Positions 1-8,851 of a DNA stretch of 25,521 nucleotides are shown in pieces. Made by a program: the position numbers and the translations under genes. The notes under the pieces are model-generated. The model did no database searches. It saw nothing but the letters and a program-made list of their open reading frames with translations, and was not told the DNA's origin. The stretch is from positions 1-25,521 of the IMG/VR virus record IMGVR_UViG_3300050035_000592; one strand, given 5' to 3'. Positions within the stretch are counted from its first letter, which is position 1. Every line of letters starts with the position of its first letter. This DNA is from a virus.

Positions 1-848
1 AAATAAACAACATATCCGCCAAGGACTTAGAGATCACGGCGGCGTTAGCCCCCTTCCAGGATTATGTTGTGCTGCGTATAGCAGGCCGAGGTACGACGGA
101 ACAAGGGCTTCCAGACCCCTCCTCCGCCGCGTATTTCCAGTTTCTCATTAACCCGGCCCAGGTCACAGTTGCACGTCAGCAGTTGGACGCGCAGGCAATG
201 GCCCGGAGTGGGTGGCAGCTTGGCGTGTGGGGTGAGGATTTCATCGCCATAACTATGGAGGGAAGGACTCCGGGTCGCTACTTTGCAGACGGCCTGACCG
301 ACGCATATGCCGACTTCTCCATGTCCTTCCGTAATCTCGAAGCACTGGAAGTGTTTGTTGAAAACAACGGCTACTGGTTTGAGGGGGAGCAGTCAGCGGA
401 GGGTCCATTGGCCACTGCCGGGTTTACCCGCCGCCAGATCAAGATGCATACCGACGTGGAGCTGTCGGTCGGTGAGTTCATCTGGTCCGGGATGTTTGAG
501 TCCATGACCATTCGTGAGGACTCGCAGAATCCGTACCTACAGGTTTTTTCACTCTCTTTCATTGCCTGGAAGGAGGCCTTTTTCAAGGAAACTCCCTACC
601 AAAACCCGATTGATAAGTCCGTGCAGCGGGGGCATACTCCCAACGCTTACGTCGCGCTCGGAGCCACGGGTGCAGGAGCCGTTCCACAGGGCTCAGCACT
701 TCCCGCATATCAGCCAACGCCAACGCCGGTTCCCAGTAACGTCGATCCGCAAGCTGCGGGGATTCCTAGCCTCTCCGATAATCTCAATCTTACGGGGGCG
801 AACACAAGTGTGTTCCTTCAACCTACTCCAGAATGGCTAACTCAATGA
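1..848 (+). CDS. Tail/baseplate structural protein, 5'-truncated
   Basis: The reading frame is open from base 3 and runs off the left edge. The residues before the first possible start (GTG at 69) read as ordinary protein (..APFQDYVVLRIAGRG), so I treat the gene as truncated rather than starting at 69. The pattern FLINPAQ, then a GW..G.WGEDF segment and I..EGRT, followed by an aromatic-rich stretch ending NNGYWFEG, resembles tail-tube/baseplate junction proteins encoded just before the hub in long-tailed phages. This is resemblance only; no catalytic motif is seen. The C-terminal ~75 residues are rich in Pro, Ala and Thr and look disordered. The stop overlaps the start of the hub gene, which suggests translational coupling and a shared role in baseplate assembly. 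The structural role is fairly safe; the exact family is not. Confidence 0.7.
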   Translation, partial: INNISAKDLEITAALAPFQDYVVLRIAGRGTTEQGLPDPSSAAYFQFLINPAQVTVARQQLDAQAMARSGWQLGVWGEDFIAITMEGRTPGRYFADGLTDAYADFSMSFRNLEALEVFVENNGYWFEGEQSAEGPLATAGFTRRQIKMHTDVELSVGEFIWSGMFESMTIREDSQNPYLQVFSLSFIAWKEAFFKETPYQNPIDKSVQRGHTPNAYVALGATGAGAVPQGSALPAYQPTPTPVPSNVDPQAAGIPSLSDNLNLTGANTSVFLQPTPEWLTQ

Positions 849-3391
849 GCGGACAGGTACGTAATATTCAACAAAGTTTGCAAGATCGAGACGTGACGAA
901 GCAGTGTCCCGACGTGGTCTGCTTTATTGATGGTCAGAACTATCTCAACAATCCATTTCTAGGCACCGAGCCGGGTGTCCGAGTTCCATTCAACGATTAT
1001 CTTAGTTCGTTTGAGGTGTCCTATGACGTGGATGCCTTAGTGCCAAGTGGTTCGGTTACCCTGGTCGTTCCCAATTCCGCTGACCATCAGTTCCGCACTC
1101 CGGGTGGGAATAATCTTCTCACGACTATGAGCGATATCCGGGTCTATGGCAAGGGATACTACCTTTCTCCCGAGGGGAACACCGTTTATCACCAGATATT
1201 CCGGGGCTTCATCACCTCGGTAAACTACAACATTGATGGAAAGCACACCATTATCAGCATCTCTTGCGCGGGGGCCATGGGTCTGCTGGAACGGATGCAG
1301 GTTGACATGGCTCCTTCCCGGATGGCTTACGCCGCGCAGGAAGTGACCCCATTCACATCGACCTGTTGGAACCTGGGGCCGATTGACCAGATTGCCTGGG
1401 TCTTTCTCTATGGTTCGATGTTGGATGGGTTCGATCAAATGGTGTCGCTGCGGCAACGTCACTTTGATCCGACTCAACCCTTCCACGCTGCTGTCGCAGC
1501 CGGTATGGCTGCTATGTGGCAGCCCCTGCTTTACGATCTGGCGCGGGATGTCCACATCTTCGGTAAGCCGAATGTAACCGATGTTCTAACCTCGATCAGG
1601 CTGGCCACTGCCCACCCTGAAACTGCCAACGAGCCCTATTCTAAGAGTGTGATGGCGATTGCCCGCGACCGAGTCGGGAAGTTAAGTCCCAGTGACGCCA
1701 GCGCGGCAGACATGCTGTATACCGAACAACTGCGCGGCTATCTACCAGACCACGGCTGGGGCAATATTCAACCACTTAACAGCAAGGTTACGAGCCGTCT
1801 GGAGCGGTTAAACTACCTCACCAAGTTGATCGGGTTTGAGGCGTATCAGGATATCGATGGCGGGATAATATTCAAACCACCACTGTATAACTTGGATGTG
1901 CTTAACATCAGTAACCCCAACGATCCCGCCTTTGATAGCAAGCTGCTCGATCTTTATGGGAAAAATAACCCCTTTGTAGTGCAGTTGGCGGAGATTCTGG
2001 CAGAGTCCGAGACTGAGGATGAGTCCGCTGTTCGGGCCACCAGGGTCATCGTTCGGGGCAGTCTGAGTCCGGGTTGGCAGGTCCCGGGGACAGAGACCGT
2101 ACTCGCCGTTGCGGAAGAGTTTGATATTCCTAAAATGGCGCAGTTCGGTCTGCGCATGGAACCCCCGATAGAAGCTCCGTGGTTTCGTGACGGGGACTCG
2201 AAAGGACAGCATGGATACGCGGCCCTCGAACTTGCACGAGCAAACCGGGCCTTTCGCACCTACAGCCTAACGATTCCACTGCGCCCCGAATTGAAGCTAG
2301 GGTTTCCGATGTATCTCCCGCACCGAGATATGTATGGTTACATTAAAGGCGTTACCATCAGCTACACTCAAGGCTCTAATGCGACCATGTCGGTTCTACT
2401 GGACTGCCTTCGCCGTCGCCCGATGTTCCCCAAGGTGCAGGGTGTTCTTCAGGTGGATAAGACGACGGTGCAGACAACTACTTTAACCACGCAGCCCAAC
2501 CTTATCATGCAGTGGACTGCAGCACCAACCAGCGTCACTCCCCCACCTCCCGCTGAACTTGCAGGAAGACTGGCCACCCTGCCCGTGCCTCTGGCACAGG
2601 TGTTCAGTCAGGAGATTCAGATGCAGCATTATCGGGAGAAGAAGATTTCGAACAGCATCGGCCCAAACCCCGACTCAACCACACATAACTGGCGTGTGCA
2701 GCCGGATACACAGGGTATCTTTGAGGCGCAACGCAAGGTGGAATCCGCTCCCTCGGACACTCCGAAGACAGCCATGAACGATTACTTCGCGGCACTACAA
2801 CAGTACCGGCCTTACACCGATGGGAAGGGCTATGAAGTTATCAGCCCCTATCCTTTAGGTCGCTGGGATTCACTCAAGAATGCGCTGTATAACTTTACAA
2901 TACAGAATTCGTTGGCGAGCGGTGCTGCGTCTGCGGTCGTTGCCAATGTGGCGGGGGTTCCCACGGCCCTGCTAACCCCCATCAGTAGTACCCCCACCCC
3001 CTTGTCGAACGCGCAGGCCTTTCTCTTTACGGGGTCGGCAGCTCCTTCGAGCTCTCCAGATGCGGCTTCGGCATTGACCGACGCTCTCATTACCCAGACA
3101 AGCAAGTTGGGCAGCTTCAAGGTGATCGAGCTAACTTACGATGCAACGAATACTGCGTCCACAGTAGGAGGTCTTCAGTCCATGACCGATCAGGGAGGGG
3201 TAGTGGACGACTCCATCACCGCCGTGGACAGTCGGATTTCGGGGCGCGTAGAGGCATTTCTAACTGGCAATGTGCCGCAACCTTCAAGTGCCACGACTGT
3301 TCTGCGGAGGGTCACGGCAAATGGAAGTGCAACGAACACCGGAGAGAGTGCAGCAGTCTTACAGAGAATCACTGTGAATCCCCCCGAATAG
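833..3391 (+). CDS. Baseplate hub protein (gp27 / gpD-like)
   Basis: 852 aa. The first ~545 residues read like a phage tail hub: an N-terminal beta domain (PFNDYLSSFEVSYDVDALVPSGSVTLVVPN, about 53-83), a DIRVYGKGYY..YHQIFRGFITSVNY segment near 103-140, and ISCAGAMGLLERM, the usual position of a gpD/gp27-type domain. A region near 330 (LTKLIGFEAYQDIDGGIIFKPP) and a C-terminal hub segment near 475-545 (IPLRPELKLGFPMYLPHRDMYGYIKGV) follow. By family knowledge such proteins form the trimeric hub that connects tail tube and spike. The last ~300 residues are a Ser/Thr/Ala/Pro-rich extension absent from short hubs, possibly a binding site for other baseplate parts. ATG 833 overlaps the upstream gene by 16 bases; an in-frame ATG at 845 would give a 4-base ATGA overlap. 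Neither has a clear Shine-Dalgarno sequence, so coupling is likely and the start is uncertain. Confidence 0.8.
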   Translation: MANSMSGQVRNIQQSLQDRDVTKQCPDVVCFIDGQNYLNNPFLGTEPGVRVPFNDYLSSFEVSYDVDALVPSGSVTLVVPNSADHQFRTPGGNNLLTTMSDIRVYGKGYYLSPEGNTVYHQIFRGFITSVNYNIDGKHTIISISCAGAMGLLERMQVDMAPSRMAYAAQEVTPFTSTCWNLGPIDQIAWVFLYGSMLDGFDQMVSLRQRHFDPTQPFHAAVAAGMAAMWQPLLYDLARDVHIFGKPNVTDVLTSIRLATAHPETANEPYSKSVMAIARDRVGKLSPSDASAADMLYTEQLRGYLPDHGWGNIQPLNSKVTSRLERLNYLTKLIGFEAYQDIDGGIIFKPPLYNLDVLNISNPNDPAFDSKLLDLYGKNNPFVVQLAEILAESETEDESAVRATRVIVRGSLSPGWQVPGTETVLAVAEEFDIPKMAQFGLRMEPPIEAPWFRDGDSKGQHGYAALELARANRAFRTYSLTIPLRPELKLGFPMYLPHRDMYGYIKGVTISYTQGSNATMSVLLDCLRRRPMFPKVQGVLQVDKTTVQTTTLTTQPNLIMQWTAAPTSVTPPPPAELAGRLATLPVPLAQVFSQEIQMQHYREKKISNSIGPNPDSTTHNWRVQPDTQGIFEAQRKVESAPSDTPKTAMNDYFAALQQYRPYTDGKGYEVISPYPLGRWDSLKNALYNFTIQNSLASGAASAVVANVAGVPTALLTPISSTPTPLSNAQAFLFTGSAAPSSSPDAASALTDALITQTSKLGSFKVIELTYDATNTASTVGGLQSMTDQGGVVDDSITAVDSRISGRVEAFLTGNVPQPSSATTVLRRVTANGSATNTGESAAVLQRITVNPPE

Positions 3392-3401
3392 GAGCTGAAT
3401 C

Positions 3402-5702
3402 TTGACCGCTACCCAGGCCCGATACCGACCAACCACGATTGAGCGTGATCGCTATCTGGAGGATCTGCGCCTCTTTCTCGTGGAGGTTCTTACGGTGGAC
3501 TGGGAGCGAAAGAGCCTAACCTGTCTCAATCTGAGTGATGACACGACAATTCAGGAAGTCAGCATTTTTCCGGCTACCCATTCCAGCTTCGAGGGAACGG
3601 ATGTGGATATGCCGGAACGGGGCAGCCGAGGCCTCGCTGTTCCGCTACACTCCAACGCGGGATTCTATGAGTATGCCATCGTCGCCTGGGTCACCTCGGA
3701 CACTGTCCGCGCCCAGCAAGGGGTGGCCACTCGCGCGATCAACATCAAGGAGATGGAGGGCTGGAACGTCCGCACGCGAGGCACCTATCGCAAGGCCTTC
3801 CCGGGCCAGCACACCAAGACCACCTCCGAAGGTTACTCAGAGAAGCATGACGACGGCTGGGACCGGGTCACCGCAGACTTCTCGCGCGATCACCTCGACC
3901 CCCACCGGCGCACATGGACTGGCATCACCTCCCGCAAGGTCAGCTACACGGACGGGGGCCTGTCCCTTGAAGGTCCGGTCAATCGTCCCGGAGCCACTGG
4001 AGTGGGCACTGACACCCTGCCCGACGGCACCGCGCAGGCGGTTGTCTACCTAGCACCTGGTGCTACAGTTTCCAGCCGATATCAGAGTGGGGCACAAGAC
4101 GTCATCGCCCTGGTTGAGCGCACCACGAAGGTGCAGGAGTTTGCCCTGGACTACAGCATTCCCGAGGAGGCCATCGGTACCGCCTTGCTGGATACAGCCC
4201 TCGGCGTTACCGCTGATGCATGGGGCCGGACCGCGATCCAGAAAACCGGCGAGGTAGCACACGACGACCAGTCCTCCATGATCGACCAGGCCTGGGACCA
4301 CCCCTATTACCTGGGCGCGGGCACCACTGCCGTCGGCCCGACCTTGAATGACGGCCCCACACCCCGCCGTCGGGGATACATCCTGGAGCATTCTGAGGGT
4401 ACACTGGTCGGTTCGAACATCTTCGACCCCTCCACCTATGGCCAGGTGCTGAAGCCCACTCTCTTTCCCTACACTACACAGGGCCGCTTTGGCACCGATG
4501 TTGAGTCGGGCTACCTGCCGGTCAATCCTTCGGCGGACCATGTCGAGACTAGGCTCGCGGCTTCCGCATCCGCAACCCGGTTTACGCATGAGGGTAACAC
4601 CACTCGCTGGGATGTGACGAAGGAAGGCTTCATGTCCTTCGAGATCGGCGCTACACTGCCCAAGGAGAACATCCCCCTCGCCGGTGGCTATGAGCACCCC
4701 CACGGGGCCGGGCGTTCGCTTGAAGCCCACCTCGTCGGCTCCATGAAGATGGTGGTCGGCAAGAACCGCGACGAAGAAGATGCGATCGACCTTCAGGCCC
4801 TTGGCCAGACCGTCCTCCGCCTGGGCGCAGACGACGCCTCCTTACCCAACGTGAACCGCTCCGTGATGACCCAGGTGCGCGGATCGAACGACGTGGTACA
4901 GAATCGTACGATCCAGTATTGGGCTACCCCCAAACTCGTTCCCGGAGATGCAGTCAATCTTCAAGCCAAGGTGGGCGCGGAGAACGTCAGCCTACGCGGA
5001 GCCTTCGACGGAGGCACCGTACTTCGGCTCGGCGCTCGTAATCCCAAATCTCTTCGCCGCCACATAATGAATGGCTACTCGGACGGCCCCGGCGTGCAGG
5101 CATGGGCTCCTGGTGATCCGAACCGCAAAGATTCGAAGTCGGCTGGCCGTCCCGTGTATGGCTCCGGGGATTCGACCTATTCCTTCCACGACTTGACCCA
5201 AGTAGGCAAGCCCCTCTTCGGCCAGCTTCCTTACTACTGGTCGGGCTCGCCAGTCAGCAATATGGACGCGCACGGGCTGTCACTGGACGCCCACGCAGTC
5301 CGTGACATTCTTTTGCGGGTTGGCAAGAATACAGCATCTGGTCAGAGTCTGCTGCTGGATCTTGCGGGTGGTTTAGTCGCGGCCTTCGGTAAGGACAATC
5401 AGGGGCGATCGGCCACGGTGGCACTCGACGGCGGCGTCGAGATGACGATTGGGTCAAACCAGCAAGGGAAGGCGCTCAGGATTGAACTTCAAGGCGATTT
5501 GGACCTTACAATTCACGGAAACTGGCATGTCAACTGCACGGGTGATTCCGTTTTTGAGAGCGCTTCGCATACTCATATTGTGAAGACAGACCTCACCACC
5601 AAGGCGCAGACCCAAACGCACGTGGCCATGGCCCTAATGACTCATGAGTCTCCCGAGCACATCAACAACCAAGGCCTGTACTCTAGCGCGGAGGACGCAT
5701 AA
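3402..5702 (+). CDS. Baseplate central spike, OB-fold plus beta-solenoid (gp5/gpV-like)
   Basis: 766 aa. Residues ~24-100 (FLVEVLTVDWERKSLTCLNL ... GSRGLAVPLHSNAGFYEYAIVAWV) look like the OB-fold that seats a spike on the hub. The C-terminal part repeats a solenoid pattern: LLLDLAGGLVAAFGKDNQGRS, then VALDGGVEMTIGSNQQGKAL, then IELQGDLDLTIHGNW. An earlier copy lies near 445-480 (AHLVGSMKMVVGKNRDEED..LQALGQTVLRLGADD). This fits a trimeric beta-helical membrane-piercing needle. An HTH (His-Thr-His) at 723-725 matches the HxH iron-binding motif of P2 gpV-type spikes. No lysozyme domain like that of T4 gp5 is visible; wall cleavage may be left to other proteins. The start is TTG with GGAG at 3391-3394, seven bases upstream. 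The gene follows the hub directly, the expected order. The middle (~100-440) is unassigned. Confidence 0.75.
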   Translation: MTATQARYRPTTIERDRYLEDLRLFLVEVLTVDWERKSLTCLNLSDDTTIQEVSIFPATHSSFEGTDVDMPERGSRGLAVPLHSNAGFYEYAIVAWVTSDTVRAQQGVATRAINIKEMEGWNVRTRGTYRKAFPGQHTKTTSEGYSEKHDDGWDRVTADFSRDHLDPHRRTWTGITSRKVSYTDGGLSLEGPVNRPGATGVGTDTLPDGTAQAVVYLAPGATVSSRYQSGAQDVIALVERTTKVQEFALDYSIPEEAIGTALLDTALGVTADAWGRTAIQKTGEVAHDDQSSMIDQAWDHPYYLGAGTTAVGPTLNDGPTPRRRGYILEHSEGTLVGSNIFDPSTYGQVLKPTLFPYTTQGRFGTDVESGYLPVNPSADHVETRLAASASATRFTHEGNTTRWDVTKEGFMSFEIGATLPKENIPLAGGYEHPHGAGRSLEAHLVGSMKMVVGKNRDEEDAIDLQALGQTVLRLGADDASLPNVNRSVMTQVRGSNDVVQNRTIQYWATPKLVPGDAVNLQAKVGAENVSLRGAFDGGTVLRLGARNPKSLRRHIMNGYSDGPGVQAWAPGDPNRKDSKSAGRPVYGSGDSTYSFHDLTQVGKPLFGQLPYYWSGSPVSNMDAHGLSLDAHAVRDILLRVGKNTASGQSLLLDLAGGLVAAFGKDNQGRSATVALDGGVEMTIGSNQQGKALRIELQGDLDLTIHGNWHVNCTGDSVFESASHTHIVKTDLTTKAQTQTHVAMALMTHESPEHINNQGLYSSAEDA

Positions 5703-8700
5703 TGCCAGCGAACCCCATCACCGTAGCACTCGGAAGCCTCCTCGGCGATGCCAGCTCCGTCAGCCAAGCCTGTTCTTCGCCTGAAGGTGTTGTCAACCTC
5801 ATCATGCAGGAGGCAAAGAGCATCTCCGGTCCCGTAGCCCCACCGACCGACCTCTGGCCTCTCAAGGCCGGGAAGACCATTAACGACCGCCTAATCCTGG
5901 CGGGGCATACTGATCTCGCAAACAAGTGGAAGAACTGGCATGCCTCACTTGAGCAGGGTCGGTTTAACGAGAGCTCGCTTGGTGATGCCAGTGCGTGGAT
6001 GCAAGCCAAGACCACTATCATCAATGAGCACATCATGCACTATATGGGGCTGAATCAGCTTGCCATCGATGGCAAGCTCCCCGACTATCCACGGGCGGTT
6101 AAGTATGCCAAGGACAGCATAAACTTCATCCAACAGGTGCAGACGTACCTGAACGAGATTATGCTCCTGACCGCCGGGCTTCAAGCCAACACAGCTCTCC
6201 TGCTTTCCATTAAGAACCAGATGGTAAGCATGATCGACAACAATCTGATGTGTCTTACCAACCTGCTGAATGAGATTTGTAACTGGGGCCTCCCAGCGCT
6301 TCCGTCCATGAAGACGCGATGGAGCTGGAATGGGTTCAACTTCAATGCCCTGTCTGGATTCCACCTCAACTCACTGCTCTCGACGCCCAACTTTAACTTC
6401 TCCTTTGGAGCATGCGAAAAATTTGCTCAGGGAAACCTCGCCACCCTCTTCAATACGGTTTCTTCGGACATCGAGGATGATGGGTTGACGTTGAATCTGG
6501 CCTCGCCCACGGCGACGCTGAACGGAAGCTATGGTGACCCGACACAGTACAACTCGGTTAACTATCAAAGCACCGTGCAGTCCACGACCTCCCTGGTTCT
6601 GGACCCGGACACCCCCGCGTCCACAACGCCGACCTCGCTGCCCAACCCGGCGGCGGTGATTTCGAACTATGCTCTTCCGGCGAGCACGTATACCGCGAAC
6701 GTTGTATCCGCCACCTCCGCACTTCAGTCAATCGTGATCCAGCCGGACGACCCCGACTACACCAATGGCGTCGCTTCTACCTCGCGCACAGCCAATCTCC
6801 GCGCCCTGCTGATCCAATACGTCAACCTCGGTGACATCTCCCCAAGCTACGACCCGAACCTAATGGCAACCTGGCTTCTCTACCTGGGCTTGAACCGGGC
6901 CGGGCGTGGCGGGAGCTGGCTGCCTACTTTCGAGGCTGCCTACACCGCGCTGATTGAGCCGTCGCTCAACTACCTTAATACCACCGCAGTACCGTGGTGC
7001 CTCCAGACGGCGTCAGAGCCGTGGAACTACATTACTGGGTCCACCGTAGAGGTCAACGCTGCACCCACCGCGATTCCATTGATTGCCACGCTAAAGGCGG
7101 ACGCGACCAACAATCTCCTTTGGAAGCTCTCGTACATTGAAGCGTCCCTGCTCGGCTATCCCCGGACTACCATCTGGGATTCCGGTGCTGACACTACTTT
7201 CTTGGCAGGTGCGACGGGCTCGGCGCTCGACTATATGCCAACCACCGTGAACGCAACCCCAACCGTGAACGTGACCGTCGGAGAGGGCACCGCCAGCTTC
7301 CCGGAAAGCATCACCTATCCGCAGACGCTTACGGTGGCTCTCACCCAGGTCATCGCGACCGCAACAGCATCGATCGCAGGCGCACCGACTTACCAGAGCA
7401 CGCGCCCGCAGTTCCGTTACACCTACAATATGTTCGCGCAGGCCACTCTGGTTGATCGCTACACCCAGTTCTGGCGCGAGTTCAACTTCAACTTGACTGC
7501 TCTATTGGCCGAGAGCCCGTATCTACTCAGCTTCGTGGCCACTTACCCAGTCATCCTGAACAGTGCTATTAATCCGCTGGCTGACCCAAGCGCCTTCGCC
7601 GCGCTCCAGGCCGACGTCAACACCCGCAACCAGGCATGGACTCCGGGATCCGACCTCCCGCCTATCCCTTCGGTTCCTTCCAGTGCCTCTGCTTACGAGC
7701 TACCCACAGATCAGACGAATGGGTGGTCCACCGGCAGCTTCGATGCCGCCGCTTTCCTCAAGCGACCGGACATCCAAGCGCAGACGTTGCCGGTGCAGTT
7801 GGCCATGCTGCGCACCAATCAAAGTTTCAGCAGCCTCATGACCACAAAGGCCAACCTGCAAACCAGCATCCAGAATGCGATCGACAACGCCAACTCATCG
7901 ATCGCGTCCGCCGGAATGCCCGGCTGGGGCGAGGACACGACCGGGATAATGGCCATTCCTCCCGGTCCAGCCACCGCCGTTAGCTTCGACACGATCAACT
8001 TCAACCAGACTGGATACGTGACTGACTCCACGACCGTAGCCATCGTCACCGCAGGCACCTATCTGGTGTACGGTGTCCTGAACTGGGACCTAACCGGCCC
8101 CGCCGCCACCCGCACCATCAATCTGATTCTGAACGGTGCGCTCGCGGCCACCGCCGACGCGGACGCAACCGCCGACACGCCATTTACGGTTCCCTTCTCG
8201 ACACAGGTCACCCTTGCGGTCGGCGATATTCTCCGGATCACAGCGGAGCACGATCAGGCGACGGCACAGAACTTGGTGGCAGGAAGCAGCTTCCTTGGCC
8301 TGCTACCTCCCTCGGCGACCCCGGCGGCAACGTCGTCGAGCTCGGCTTCGCAGGCGGCCTCGGCCACCCTTACCCTTTCGGCGGATGCCGACCTGGCCGT
8401 CTTGACGGCGGTCACTATCCAACCCGATGGTGGTGTCCTGCCCCTTGATCCAACTAGCGTTGGTGCTCCATTCCTCGACGGGGTTACCATCTCCGCTGCG
8501 CCCGCCGGACAGACAGTAGGGGTTGCAAGCGCTTATGGGCAGTCCTACACCGTTGATACTGCTACCTTTACCACCGGTGAGCTGCTTTACGTCGGAGTTG
8601 GTGGTACACTTACCCAGGATTATGCGTCCGTGAGTGCCCTCGCCTGGATTGTCTGCGTGGGGAAGGCCCTGACGGTCACCAGTTTTGTGTTTGAGCCCCA

Positions 8701-8719
8701 CATCCCCACCGCTTCCTAA
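5702..8719 (+). CDS. Large virion protein with C1q-like jelly roll and C-terminal knob
   Basis: 1005 aa. ATG 5702 shares one base with the upstream TAA (TAATG), so it is translationally coupled to the spike gene. The N-terminal ~220 residues look largely helical (HIMHYMGLNQLAIDGKL, INFIQQVQTYLNEIMLLTAGL) and may be the virion-anchoring part. The middle is long and unassigned. Residues ~762-855 fit the C1q/TNF-like jelly-roll pattern: INFNQTGYV, then AGTYLVYGVLNW, RTINLILNG, LAVGDILRITAEHD and SSFLGLL. A Ser/Ala-rich linker (~865-885) leads to a final module with ADADLAVLTAVT, FTTGELLYVGVGGTLTQDY and VGKALTVTSFVFEP, a pattern seen at the ends of phage fibre or decoration proteins. I infer a baseplate or side-fibre protein that displays a binding head. 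Receptor and anchoring partner cannot be told from sequence. Confidence 0.65.
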   Translation: MPANPITVALGSLLGDASSVSQACSSPEGVVNLIMQEAKSISGPVAPPTDLWPLKAGKTINDRLILAGHTDLANKWKNWHASLEQGRFNESSLGDASAWMQAKTTIINEHIMHYMGLNQLAIDGKLPDYPRAVKYAKDSINFIQQVQTYLNEIMLLTAGLQANTALLLSIKNQMVSMIDNNLMCLTNLLNEICNWGLPALPSMKTRWSWNGFNFNALSGFHLNSLLSTPNFNFSFGACEKFAQGNLATLFNTVSSDIEDDGLTLNLASPTATLNGSYGDPTQYNSVNYQSTVQSTTSLVLDPDTPASTTPTSLPNPAAVISNYALPASTYTANVVSATSALQSIVIQPDDPDYTNGVASTSRTANLRALLIQYVNLGDISPSYDPNLMATWLLYLGLNRAGRGGSWLPTFEAAYTALIEPSLNYLNTTAVPWCLQTASEPWNYITGSTVEVNAAPTAIPLIATLKADATNNLLWKLSYIEASLLGYPRTTIWDSGADTTFLAGATGSALDYMPTTVNATPTVNVTVGEGTASFPESITYPQTLTVALTQVIATATASIAGAPTYQSTRPQFRYTYNMFAQATLVDRYTQFWREFNFNLTALLAESPYLLSFVATYPVILNSAINPLADPSAFAALQADVNTRNQAWTPGSDLPPIPSVPSSASAYELPTDQTNGWSTGSFDAAAFLKRPDIQAQTLPVQLAMLRTNQSFSSLMTTKANLQTSIQNAIDNANSSIASAGMPGWGEDTTGIMAIPPGPATAVSFDTINFNQTGYVTDSTTVAIVTAGTYLVYGVLNWDLTGPAATRTINLILNGALAATADADATADTPFTVPFSTQVTLAVGDILRITAEHDQATAQNLVAGSSFLGLLPPSATPAATSSSSASQAASATLTLSADADLAVLTAVTIQPDGGVLPLDPTSVGAPFLDGVTISAAPAGQTVGVASAYGQSYTVDTATFTTGELLYVGVGGTLTQDYASVSALAWIVCVGKALTVTSFVFEPHIPTAS

Positions 8720-8776
8720 AATATTTGTGGTCTGTATTCCCACTAGGCGACTACGGCACGGTATTTAATAGGTAGG

Positions 8777-8808
8777 GTAGCATCTCGCGCAGGCGAGTGG
8801 GTTGAAAC
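8777..8808 (+). CRISPR. Solitary type I-C CRISPR-repeat-like unit (candidate RNA anti-CRISPR)
   Basis: A single 32-nt element starts GTAGCA and ends GTGGGTTGAAAC. Aligned without gaps to the general type I-C repeat form (GTCGC..., 32 nt, ending GTGGATTGAAAC/T), it matches at both ends and in total length. CTCGC (8784-8788) pairs perfectly with GCGAG (8793-8797) around a GCAG loop. The 3' arm ends at repeat position 21, leaving 11 nt (8798-8808), the length of the type I-C crRNA 5' handle. The 5' arm sits at positions 8-12 rather than the usual ~3-7, which is atypical. There is no second full repeat, spacer series or cas gene nearby. An AT-rich TATTTAATA (8762-8770) just upstream could be a -10 box, but no good -35 is visible. 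Solitary repeat units in phages are known RNA anti-CRISPRs (Racr); that role here is inference. Confidence 0.5.
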
Positions 8809-8851
8809 AATGGGTAAGAAGCATCCCCGATGAGGGAGAAAAGGGGCCTAT

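Noticed and set aside
69-848. GTG at 69 as the true start of the first gene
   Set aside because: The frame is open to the window edge with protein-like sequence before 69, so truncation is more likely.
4050-4730. 226-aa minus-strand ORF
   Set aside because: Antisense shadow of the spike gene; low-complexity Gly/Val/Asp composition and no domain.
8777-8851. Reading this as a true CRISPR array
   Set aside because: Only one full repeat is present, with no spacer series and no cas genes nearby.
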